Of a stretch of 64,000 bases of DNA, positions 1-7,340 are shown one piece after another. Positions within the stretch are counted from its first letter, which is position 1. Each line of letters opens with the position of its first letter. The stretch is taken from the NCBI GenBank assembly GCA_030430205.1, contig JAUIGE010000026.1:1-64000 (forward strand), given 5' to 3'. Source of the DNA: Bacteroidia bacterium (GTDB taxonomy: Bacteria > Bacteroidota > Bacteroidia > J057). The notes beneath the pieces were generated by a model. It made no database searches, had not been told where the DNA came from, and saw only the letters and a list, made by a program, of their open reading frames with translations. A program made the translations under genes and the position numbers.

Positions 1-58
1 GAGCCAACATTTCGAACGGTATCAAGCTACCTATGACAGCTCGGCTTTATCTCTATCC

Positions 59-80
59 GCTAATGAAGTTAGCCTTTTTT
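59..80 (+). terminator. weak hairpin plus T-tract, possible terminator
   Basis: A 5-bp stem (GCTAA at 59-63, TTAGC at 69-73) with a five-base loop is followed by one C and six T residues. It could end transcription of a gene lying left of the window. The stem is short, so the call is tentative. The rest of 1-249 shows no convincing coding frame. Confidence 0.3.
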
Positions 81-249
81 CACTTCTTTTTAGCTTTTTA
101 GGATGCCTCTGCAACATACGATGACAACTCCTTGATTGAAATATAACTACCAGTTTATTTCTTCATCGTTTCAACCAGCTTTCCAAAAGCTGTTTGCTTT
201 CCAGCCTCGTTTGCTAATTTGCAGGGTACAACCCAAAAATGTATCCAAC

Positions 250-1488
250 ATGAAAAAAATCATTTTTACCCTCCTCCTGCTTTCCTTTTCCCTGACATTT
301 GCCCAAAAAGCGATTATCAAAAAGTCGCTCAAATCCAGTGATCCGGAAGTACGTGCCTGGGGTCTGGCTCACAAATACATCATCACCGATGGTCATGTGG
401 ACATCCCCTACCGCCTGGCGGCGCAGATGAAGCGCGAAAACAAAGCGGACGATATCTCTCAGCGGACAGAAGGCGGTGACTTCGATTTTGTGCGCGCACG
501 GGCAGGGGGGCTGGATGCGCCTTTTATGTCGATCTTTGTTCCGTCGATCTACCAGACGCTGGGAGGTGCCAAAAAATATGCCGATGGCCTGATAGACCTG
601 GTCTATGGCTTTGAGGAAAAATACCCCGACCAATTCATGGTCGCGACCTCTCCCAAAGATGTCAAAAAGGCTTTTAAAGCCGGAAAAATAGCCCTGCCGA
701 TGGGCATGGAAAATGGTGCACCTATCGAAGACAGCATCGAAAATGTGGCTTATTTCCACAAAAGAGGCATCCGCTACATCACCCTTACCCATGGTAAGGA
801 CAACCAGATCTGCGATTCCTCCTACGATACTACCCGCACCTGGAATGGCCTCAGCCCTTTTGGGCGGGAAGTGGTAAAAGAGATGAGTCGCGTCGGTATC
901 ATGGTGGATATTTCCCATGTTTCGGACAGCACCTTTTACCAGGTGATGGATATCACGGAAGTACCTGTCATCGCTTCCCATTCATCCTGCCGCTTTTATA
1001 CCCCTGGTTTTGAGCGAAATATGAATGATGACATGATCAAAAGATTGGGGCAAAATGGAGGCGTTATCCAAATCAATTTTGGTTCTTCTTTTCTGCATGA
1101 ACCCTACCGCGATTTTGATAACCGCTACCGAAAAGCCATCCGGAATTATATGTTTGACAATGATGCCGCCTGGGAAGATTCTGCGACCGTAGCCTTCAGA
1201 GAAAATTTTCGGAAGGAAAATCCACGTGAATTTGCCACGGTACAGGTGGTGGCGGACCATATAGACCATGTCGTGAAACTCGCGGGAATAGACCATGTCG
1301 GATTGGGTTCCGACTATGATGGTGTGGGAGATTCTCTGCCCGTGGGTCTAAAAGACGTTTCTCAATATCCCAACCTGATCGCTGAACTTATCAGAAGAGG
1401 CTATTCGGACGAGGACATCGAGAAAATCTGTTATAAAAATGTCTTCCGGGTATGGGAAGCGGTGGAGGCGCATGCGGCGGGCCTATAA
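250..1488 (+). CDS. secreted membrane dipeptidase, peptidase family M19
   Basis: Renal-dipeptidase-type zinc enzyme that cleaves dipeptides (in bacteria often including D-residue or cyclic-derived dipeptides). The ATG at 250 gives a clean signal peptide ending at TFAQ; the in-frame TTG at 136 would place 38 non-signal residues ahead of it. Visible family landmarks are the HxD zinc motif (GHVDIPYR, residues ~48-55), the bridging-Glu segment GMENGAP, two histidines in ISHVS...IASHSS, and the downstream GSDYDG. Length (412 aa) is normal for the family. It is probably exported to the periplasm or cell surface. It overlaps the convergent truC gene by six bases at its 3' end. The family call is firm; the substrate cannot be read from sequence. 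Confidence 0.9.
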   Translation: MKKIIFTLLLLSFSLTFAQKAIIKKSLKSSDPEVRAWGLAHKYIITDGHVDIPYRLAAQMKRENKADDISQRTEGGDFDFVRARAGGLDAPFMSIFVPSIYQTLGGAKKYADGLIDLVYGFEEKYPDQFMVATSPKDVKKAFKAGKIALPMGMENGAPIEDSIENVAYFHKRGIRYITLTHGKDNQICDSSYDTTRTWNGLSPFGREVVKEMSRVGIMVDISHVSDSTFYQVMDITEVPVIASHSSCRFYTPGFERNMNDDMIKRLGQNGGVIQINFGSSFLHEPYRDFDNRYRKAIRNYMFDNDAAWEDSATVAFRENFRKENPREFATVQVVADHIDHVVKLAGIDHVGLGSDYDGVGDSLPVGLKDVSQYPNLIAELIRRGYSDEDIEKICYKNVFRVWEAVEAHAAGL

Positions 1489-2187
1489 ACCCGGCAAGCT
1501 CCACTCAAAGCGGTCGAAGACCGCTTGTATATGCGGCGCAATGGGTGAGACCAGCTTCAAGGCTTCGCCTGTAATCGGATGTTCCAGCTCCAGGCGATAG
1601 GATTGCAACATCAATCCCGGCAGGCCCATTTGCTCCTCAAATATTTTGTTATTCTCACTGTGGCCATGCTTTTTATCGCCCAGTATGGGATGGTAGACAT
1701 ACGACAGATGACGCCTGATCTGGTGCCAGCGCCCTGTGATGGGATGCACTTCTACCAGTGAATAGGAGGAAGTCGGAAAAGGGCCAATGGGAACAGGCAC
1801 CTGCCTGTGAGCCAGGCTGACATAGTGGGTCAGGGCATCCTGGTAGTTGGGGCGGGGTTTCTGCCGCAAAGGCCGATCCATCACCCCCTGTGGAGGGGTT
1901 GTGCCTTTCACCACCGCCAAATAATATTTGGCTACCCGCCGCGCGGCAAAGGCCTTTGCCAGGACCTGAGAGGCCTCTTTGCTGAGGGCAAAGACCATCA
2001 GACCGGCCGTAGGCCGGTCGAGGCGGTGCACAGGAAACAGGTATTTCCCTAGTTGCTGATTCAGCCGATTCAGCAAATTATCTGTCTCATCCATCGTAAA
2101 TTCATTCCGATGCACAAGCAAGCCTGCTGGCTTTTCGATAGCCACCAGGTACTCATCCTGGTAGATTATATTGAGTTCTTTGTCCAT
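1483..2187 (-). CDS. truC: tRNA pseudouridine(65) synthase TruC-type
   Basis: RluA-family pseudouridine synthase of 234 aa. The N-terminus carries the family pattern in which a buried strand precedes a KPAGLLVHR segment. The catalytic motif HRLDRPTAG lies near residues 54-62 and includes the essential Asp. The Pro-Thr after HRLDR and the short length without an S4 RNA-binding domain fit TruC (tRNA U65) better than RluA, RluC or RluD. It sits 20 bases after bshB1 on the same strand, so the two are probably co-transcribed, and it overlaps the convergent dipeptidase stop by six bases. An rRNA-modifying RluA relative is the main alternative. Confidence 0.82.
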   Translation of the reverse strand: MDKELNIIYQDEYLVAIEKPAGLLVHRNEFTMDETDNLLNRLNQQLGKYLFPVHRLDRPTAGLMVFALSKEASQVLAKAFAARRVAKYYLAVVKGTTPPQGVMDRPLRQKPRPNYQDALTHYVSLAHRQVPVPIGPFPTSSYSLVEVHPITGRWHQIRRHLSYVYHPILGDKKHGHSENNKIFEEQMGLPGLMLQSYRLELEHPITGEALKLVSPIAPHIQAVFDRFEWSLPGL

Positions 2188-2207
2188 AAGTTAAGAGAGG
2201 ATGCCGC

Positions 2208-2942
2208 TTACACCTGATCCATCAGGTCGTCTACCTTTAGCATACTTTCAGACTGAAAACCTTCGCCAAAAGTAACGCCGATCTTATGGCCCATGGTCCG
2301 GGCGCGTGCCTCCATGAAGTCCCAAAAATGTTGGGAGGAGATATGGGTGACGGGTTGATCCGATGTATCATCGGGATTGAAGAATTGGGTGCCATAAGCG
2401 CGCATGGCGCGCTCCTTGTCAGCGAAAGTTTCGCTGATGTCTACCACAAAATCGGGTTCCAGGTATTGATCCTGGATAAAGTGAAAAATCTTTTTGGGAC
2501 GCCATTCCTTCTGGGCATGGCCGTCCCACTCGGTCTGGATCATGCGCAGGCCGCTGTAAAAAGCGGATTCTTTCACCAATTGGGCCGCCCGCGCATGATC
2601 GGGATGCCGATCTGCGAGCGAATTGGCGATGACGATTTCGGGCTGAAAGCGCCGGATCATGCGGATAACGCCCATCTGATGGGCTTCGTCATTGCGAAAA
2701 AAACCATCCCGGTAGCCGAGGTTTTCCCGGGCCGCCAGGCCCATGATCCGGGAAGCAGCCGCAGCTTCCTGCATGCGGATATCGGGTGTCCCGCGTGACC
2801 CCAAATCCCCTTTTGTCAAATCCACAATTCCTACCTTTTTCCCCATCCTGCACATCTTGATCAGGGTGCCTCCGCTGCAAAGTTCCGCATCATCGGGATG
2901 CGCAACGATAGCTAAAATATCCAGTTTTATTACTTGCTGCAT
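2208..2942 (-). CDS. bshB1: bacillithiol biosynthesis deacetylase BshB1
   Basis: LmbE-like zinc-dependent deacetylase. In bacillithiol biosynthesis BshB1 removes the acetyl group from GlcNAc-malate before cysteine is added. The first zinc motif AHPDDAE lies at residues ~13-19, followed by SGGTL; the later HPDH motif completes the metal site. The ATG at 2942 places the first beta-strand (LDILAIVAHPDD) directly at the N-terminus, as in the family. The open frame continues upstream to 3407, but that extension runs through the divergent nirK promoter region and looks non-coding. Total length of 244 aa is typical. It is probably transcribed with truC, and it indicates bacillithiol as the low-molecular-weight thiol of this organism. 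Confidence 0.9.
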   Translation of the reverse strand: MQQVIKLDILAIVAHPDDAELCSGGTLIKMCRMGKKVGIVDLTKGDLGSRGTPDIRMQEAAAASRIMGLAARENLGYRDGFFRNDEAHQMGVIRMIRRFQPEIVIANSLADRHPDHARAAQLVKESAFYSGLRMIQTEWDGHAQKEWRPKKIFHFIQDQYLEPDFVVDISETFADKERAMRAYGTQFFNPDDTSDQPVTHISSQHFWDFMEARARTMGHKIGVTFGEGFQSESMLKVDDLMDQV

Positions 2943-3044
2943 GAAAATCTGGTTGATAAGTAAGTCAAACTCCGCTACAAACATATAAGAAAAAGGGCAC
3001 CAAAAAAGACTATTGTCCTCAAATACCATTTGTGGCTTAAGATG

Positions 3045-3058
3045 ATGATTTATATCAT
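3045..3058. promoter_or_regulatory. FNR/DNR-like box upstream of nirK
   Basis: The palindrome ATGAT-TTAT-ATCAT contains a perfect TGAT-N4-ATCA core at 3046-3057. That is the core of Crp/FNR-superfamily sites (FNR and DNR: TTGAT-N4-ATCAA). It lies about 115 bases before the nirK start, a plausible activator position. Oxygen- or NO-responsive control of nitrite reduction is well known in other phyla. Here it is inferred from the motif and context only. Confidence 0.5.
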
Positions 3059-3094
3059 GTAGGCAATATTTCCCCCTAATTACATTTGCCAAAT

Positions 3095-3114
3095 AAAAGA
3101 CAAAAAGGTCTTTT
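3095..3114. promoter_or_regulatory. 7-bp inverted repeat in the nirK leader
   Basis: AAAAGAC (3095-3101) and GTCTTTT (3108-3114) form a perfect inverted repeat with a six-base spacer, 58 bases before the nirK start codon. It may be an operator, a leader hairpin or part of the promoter: a TTTG lies just upstream at 3085-3088, as in Bacteroidota -33 elements. No strong T-tract follows, so a terminator is less likely. Confidence 0.3.
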
Positions 3115-3171
3115 GTTATTGTTTGGAAAAAGGCTTTTTTTTGATTAATACATAACCTCAAAAAAACTCTC

Positions 3172-4632
3172 ATGACAAAATTAAGATTTATCCCTATCGG
3201 AATATTATTTTTCCTGGCTTCATCCATGCTTCTCGTAAGCTGTGACGGCGATAAAAAAGCGGTCAAAAAGAATCCCACAAAGATAGAAACAACCGGCACG
3301 ATTGCCGCTGAACTGACCGCCCCTCCCCATGTGCCCGCTCCTGTTGGAGCCCGTGGTGCCAAAAACATCAAGCTGGAAATGGTGATTATTGAAAAAGAAG
3401 GCACCATGACTGATGGCGTAAAGTACGTCTACTGGACTTTTGGAGGCTCTGTGCCTGGAAGTTTTATCCGCACTAGAGTAGGTGACGAAGTGGAATTTAC
3501 CCTATCCAATCATGCTGACAATAAGCTGCCGCACAACATTGACCTGCATGCCGTCACTGGTCCGGGTGGTGGAGCAACATCCTCTTTTGTAGCTCCCGGA
3601 TACAGCAAAACTTTTTCCTTCAAAACCCTGAACCCCGGTCTCTATGTCTACCACTGTGCCACAGCGCCTGTGGGCATGCACATCGCCAATGGTATGTATG
3701 GGTTGATCCTGGTGGAGCCAGAAGGTGGCCTGCCAAAGGTTGATAAAGAATACTACATCATGCAGGGCGATTTTTATACAAAAGGATCAACAGGAGAGCC
3801 AGGTTTACAGCCTTTTGATATGCAAAAAGCGGTAGATGAAGATGCTGATTATGTCGTTTTCAACGGCAGTGTAGATGCTTTGACCGGCGATAATGCCATC
3901 ACCGCTTCTGTAGGCGAGACAGTTCGTCTTTTTGTAGGAAATGGTGGTCCCAATTTGGTATCCTCCTTCCATGTGATCGGAGAAATTTTTGACAAGGTAT
4001 ATATCGAAGGAGGAAGCACCATCAATGAAGATGTACAGACAACTTTGATCCCTGCAGGCGGTGCTGCCATTGTAGAGTTTAAAGTAGATGTCCCCGGAAC
4101 TTTCATTTTGGTAGATCACTCGATCTTCAGGGCTTTCAACAAAGGTGCTTTGGGTATGCTGAACGTCACAGGAGAAGAATACAAAAAAGTATATTCAGGT
4201 GTCATCCAGGAAGGTATTTACCATCCTGAGGGAGGAACGATCCAAAATATGCCTGATGGCAAAGCTGCGTCAACAGAAGCTCCCAAAGCCATGAGCCTTG
4301 CGGAAAAGATGGAAGCCGGAAAAAATATCTATAGCAGAACCTGCCTCGCATGTCACCAGGCAAGTGGAGAAGGCATTGCAAATGCATTCCCACCTCTTGC
4401 CAATTCAGATTATCTGAATGAAGATGTAAACCGGGCTATTGACATCGTGCTCAATGGAAAATCAGGCGAAATCACCGTTAATGGCACAAAGTATAACAGC
4501 ATCATGACCCGACAAACGCTCACGAATGAAGAAGTAGCGAGTGTATTGACTTATGTTTACAACAGCTGGGGCAATAACAAGAGTGAGGTGTCTCCTGCTG
4601 ATGTAGCCAAGATCAGAGGTGCAGTTCATTAA
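3172..4632 (+). CDS. nirK: copper nitrite reductase NirK with C-terminal cytochrome c domain
   Basis: Reduces nitrite to nitric oxide. The protein is 486 aa: lipoprotein signal with Cys24 (LLVSC), two cupredoxin domains (~60-335), then a fused c-type cytochrome domain (~375-475) with haem motif CLACH (391-395). Copper-site residues are all visible: type 1 ligands His121, Cys162, His170, Met175; type 2 ligands His126, His161, His316; catalytic Asp124 and His267. The fused cytochrome probably delivers electrons directly to the type 1 copper. The lipobox implies membrane anchoring facing the periplasm. It is the first gene of a four-gene operon and is preceded by an FNR-like box. The family call is very secure. 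Confidence 0.97.
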   Translation: MTKLRFIPIGILFFLASSMLLVSCDGDKKAVKKNPTKIETTGTIAAELTAPPHVPAPVGARGAKNIKLEMVIIEKEGTMTDGVKYVYWTFGGSVPGSFIRTRVGDEVEFTLSNHADNKLPHNIDLHAVTGPGGGATSSFVAPGYSKTFSFKTLNPGLYVYHCATAPVGMHIANGMYGLILVEPEGGLPKVDKEYYIMQGDFYTKGSTGEPGLQPFDMQKAVDEDADYVVFNGSVDALTGDNAITASVGETVRLFVGNGGPNLVSSFHVIGEIFDKVYIEGGSTINEDVQTTLIPAGGAAIVEFKVDVPGTFILVDHSIFRAFNKGALGMLNVTGEEYKKVYSGVIQEGIYHPEGGTIQNMPDGKAASTEAPKAMSLAEKMEAGKNIYSRTCLACHQASGEGIANAFPPLANSDYLNEDVNRAIDIVLNGKSGEITVNGTKYNSIMTRQTLTNEEVASVLTYVYNSWGNNKSEVSPADVAKIRGAVH

Positions 4633-4644
4633 ACAAAAAAACAG

Positions 4645-5421
4645 ATGGCAACCCTTTTCAGATTGACGATATGTATACTGATGCTTTGGACAGGCAATGC
4701 ATATTGCCAATCTGAAATGGTGCCTATCAAAGGCAGTACCTATACCCCGCTCTATGGGCGAGATTCCTTGCAGGTGAGTGTTTCGGACTTTTTCATGGAT
4801 GTATATCCCGTCACCAATCAGGCTTATCTTGAGTTTGTAAAGGAGCATCCCAAGTGGAAAAAATCTCAGGTAAAGCGCATTTTTGCAGATGAAAATTACC
4901 TTTCGGCCTGGGAAACGGATACCTCTATCGGAAAATCGCAGTCCCTGCAATCACCGGTTACGCATATTTCATGGTTTGCAGCCAATGACTATTGCGCCTG
5001 TCAGGGGAAGCGACTGCCCTCCATAGACGAATGGGAGTACGTGGCCATGGCCAATGAAAGCCTTGCTGATGCAAGAAGAACGGAAGCCTACAATGCTTAT
5101 ATCCTGAGTTGGTACGAAAAACCCCAAACCTTCAGGAATGAAGTAGGCTCCACTTTCAAAAATTATTGGCAAGTGTATGATTTACACGGACTTGTGTGGG
5201 AATGGACATACGATTTCAATTCGGTTTTGATCTCAGGCGAGTCCCGCAAAGATGTGGACAAAGACAGCAATTTGTTCTGTGGGAGTGCCGCAGTAGGCGC
5301 TACTGACCTCATGAATTATGCTGCTTTTATGAGATATGCCATCAGGGGTAGCCTGAAGGCAAATAACAATATGAAGAACCTGGGTTTCCGTTGTGTGAAA
5401 GATAAAATTCCCCCCAAATGA
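4645..5421 (+). CDS. nirV: NirV-like formylglycine-generating-enzyme family protein
   Basis: SUMF1/FGE-fold protein of 258 aa with a signal peptide ending near AYCQ. Family landmarks are the early PVTNQAYLEFV segment, the core CQGKRLPSIDEWEYVA, the HGLVWEWTYDF segment and the C-terminal RGS...LGFRC. Proteins of this type, called NirV, are encoded directly behind nirK in several proteobacteria; their exact role in nitrite reduction is not settled. It begins 12 bases after nirK, and its stop codon overlaps the start of the Sco gene (ATGA). The gene symbol rests on the nirK context; on sequence alone it is a secreted FGE-family protein. Confidence 0.8.
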   Translation: MATLFRLTICILMLWTGNAYCQSEMVPIKGSTYTPLYGRDSLQVSVSDFFMDVYPVTNQAYLEFVKEHPKWKKSQVKRIFADENYLSAWETDTSIGKSQSLQSPVTHISWFAANDYCACQGKRLPSIDEWEYVAMANESLADARRTEAYNAYILSWYEKPQTFRNEVGSTFKNYWQVYDLHGLVWEWTYDFNSVLISGESRKDVDKDSNLFCGSAAVGATDLMNYAAFMRYAIRGSLKANNNMKNLGFRCVKDKIPPK

Positions 5422-6026
5422 AAATCAATTCCTATTTAACCATTCTTTTTTTCAGCCTTTTCAGCCTGATTTCCTGCTCTGAAAAGGATTCATCCGCTGA
5501 AGAAACGACTTCGACAGAGTCAAATGAGATTTCTGAAACCTCCATTTTCAATTTAACAACCGAGTGGAATACGGAAGAGGGAAACCGCATTGAGCTAAAA
5601 GATTTGAATGGAAAAACCCTGGTTGTGGTTATGATTTATACAAGCTGCCAGGCGGCCTGCCCGCGATTGGTGGCAGATATGCGCAACATTGAAAGCCAGA
5701 TTCCCCGGAATCTCCTTCCGGAAATCAACTTTGTGCTCGTAAGTATCGATCCCGAAACAGATACGCCTTCCCGATTGAAGGCATTTGCCAAAGAAAATCT
5801 GATGGATGGAGAGCATTGGACTTTCCTGCAAGGAACAGAAGAAGGGGTGAGAGAATTTGCAAATGTGCTTGCCGTCAAGTACAAACAGATTTCTCCCATT
5901 GATTTTTCGCATTCCAATATCATCAGTGTCTTTACCCAAAAAGGAGAAATGGTTCATCAGCAGGAGGGATTAGGGGTTGATAACAAAGAGACGGTTTCAA
6001 AAATAATAGAAACCCTTGGCAGCTAG
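5418..6026 (+). CDS. Sco1/SenC-family copper chaperone lipoprotein
   Basis: Thioredoxin-fold Sco protein of 202 aa. Lipobox SLISC places the mature Cys at residue 20. The copper-binding CxxxC motif is Cys77 and Cys81 (TSCQAACP), and the third conserved ligand His165 lies in IDFSHSN. Sco proteins deliver copper or keep cysteines reduced at cuproenzymes, classically CuA of cytochrome oxidase. Location inside the nirK operon suggests service to NirK, which needs two coppers per monomer; that assignment is inference. The start overlaps the upstream stop by four bases, so translational coupling is likely. Confidence 0.92.
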   Translation: MKINSYLTILFFSLFSLISCSEKDSSAEETTSTESNEISETSIFNLTTEWNTEEGNRIELKDLNGKTLVVVMIYTSCQAACPRLVADMRNIESQIPRNLLPEINFVLVSIDPETDTPSRLKAFAKENLMDGEHWTFLQGTEEGVREFANVLAVKYKQISPIDFSHSNIISVFTQKGEMVHQQEGLGVDNKETVSKIIETLGS

Positions 6027-6054
6027 TACCCAGCCCCCATCAATTGAAGCAATA

Positions 6055-7323
6055 ATGAAAAACATATTACTTTCCTTGTTAGCAGGCCTCCTTGGCCTCA
6101 CAACCCTGACTGCCCAGCAATTCGACTTATCAGCCGAAATAAGACCTCGCTACGAAAACAATTACGGCTATCAAAGCCTGCGAATCACAGGAGCGGAAGC
6201 CGCTCATTTTATATCCCAGCGGTCCCGCTTAAACTTCGACCTGAAACAAGATAACCTAAAACTGAAGATCGTCCTTCAGAATGTGCGGGTTTGGGGAGAT
6301 ATGAGCACCCTCGCCAGAGACGACAATGCCACTTCTTTGCAGGAAGCCTGGGCTGAGCTATTGCTTACAAAAAAAACCTCCCTAAAAATGGGCAGGCAGG
6401 AAATCGTCTATGACGATCACCGGATCTTTGGCAATGTCGAATGGGCCCAACAGGCCCGAAGCCATGACGCCCTCCTCCTCAAATTCAATCCCCACACCAA
6501 CCATCGATTGGATGTAGGTTTTGCCTACAATGCGGACAACCAATCCCGCGTAGACACTTCCCTATATAGCAATATAGCAGGCTACAAAACCCTCCAGTAT
6601 GTTTGGTATCATGGAAATTTCAACAAATTCCAGCTGAGTATGCTGGCCCTGAATACAGGTGTGGAAAATGAAAAAGTCCCCAATGGAGAAAGATCCGTTG
6701 CCTATATGCAAACCTTTGGCCCCCGGCTTACCTATAAGGCTGAGCGGCTTTCAGGCGACCTGGCAGCCTATATCCAAAGCGGCAGCGCTCCGGCTGCAGA
6801 TATAGGCGTAAACGCTTATTATGTAGGAGGAAACCTGAACTATAAAATCGGAAATTTTTTCAGCATCGGAGCAGGAGCGGAACTCCTGTCCGGTAAGGAC
6901 ATGAATGACCCTGATTCGGATATAAAATCCTTTGCTCCCCTTTTCGGCACCAACCACAAATTCAATGGGTGGATGGACTACTTCTATGTAGGAAATCATG
7001 CCAACTCGGTCGGATTGAATGATTTCTATGGCCATTTAGCCTACAAAAAAGACAAGCTCCATCTAAAGGTAATTCCCCATTTCTTTTCCGCAAGAGGAGC
7101 TGTGATCCAAGGCACAACCGAAATGGACGCAAGGCTGGGCACGGAAATAGATTTCCTTTTTGAGTATGATCTCTATAAGGATGTGGATATCAGTGGCGGC
7201 TATTCCCAGATGTTTGCCACAGAAACCATGGAGGTTTTAAAAGGCGGAAATAGCGACATTACCAATAGCTGGATATGGCTGATGGTTACGATCAAGCCTA
7301 AGTTATTTTCTGCTAAAAAATAA
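6055..7323 (+). CDS. alginate-export-family outer-membrane beta-barrel porin
   Basis: A 422-aa protein with a signal peptide ending at LTAQQ. It then has alternating amphipathic strands of beta-barrel type. The early segments RPRYENNYGY and SRLNFDL, and the pattern around MGRQEIVYDDHRIFGN, match the AlgE-like Alginate_exp family that is common in Bacteroidota. The in-frame ATG at 6055 is preferred over an upstream start at 6016 because it begins the signal peptide. It is the last gene of the nirK operon, so passage of nitrite, NO or another small solute is a reasonable guess. Despite the family name there is no sign that it exports alginate here. Confidence 0.78.
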   Translation: MKNILLSLLAGLLGLTTLTAQQFDLSAEIRPRYENNYGYQSLRITGAEAAHFISQRSRLNFDLKQDNLKLKIVLQNVRVWGDMSTLARDDNATSLQEAWAELLLTKKTSLKMGRQEIVYDDHRIFGNVEWAQQARSHDALLLKFNPHTNHRLDVGFAYNADNQSRVDTSLYSNIAGYKTLQYVWYHGNFNKFQLSMLALNTGVENEKVPNGERSVAYMQTFGPRLTYKAERLSGDLAAYIQSGSAPAADIGVNAYYVGGNLNYKIGNFFSIGAGAELLSGKDMNDPDSDIKSFAPLFGTNHKFNGWMDYFYVGNHANSVGLNDFYGHLAYKKDKLHLKVIPHFFSARGAVIQGTTEMDARLGTEIDFLFEYDLYKDVDISGGYSQMFATETMEVLKGGNSDITNSWIWLMVTIKPKLFSAKK

Positions 7324-7340
7324 GGTTTCCTGATTTATCT

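Noticed and set aside
2943-3407. N-terminal extension of BshB1
   Set aside because: The extension would overlap nirK and its regulatory region, lacks family similarity, and the family start is at the first beta-strand.
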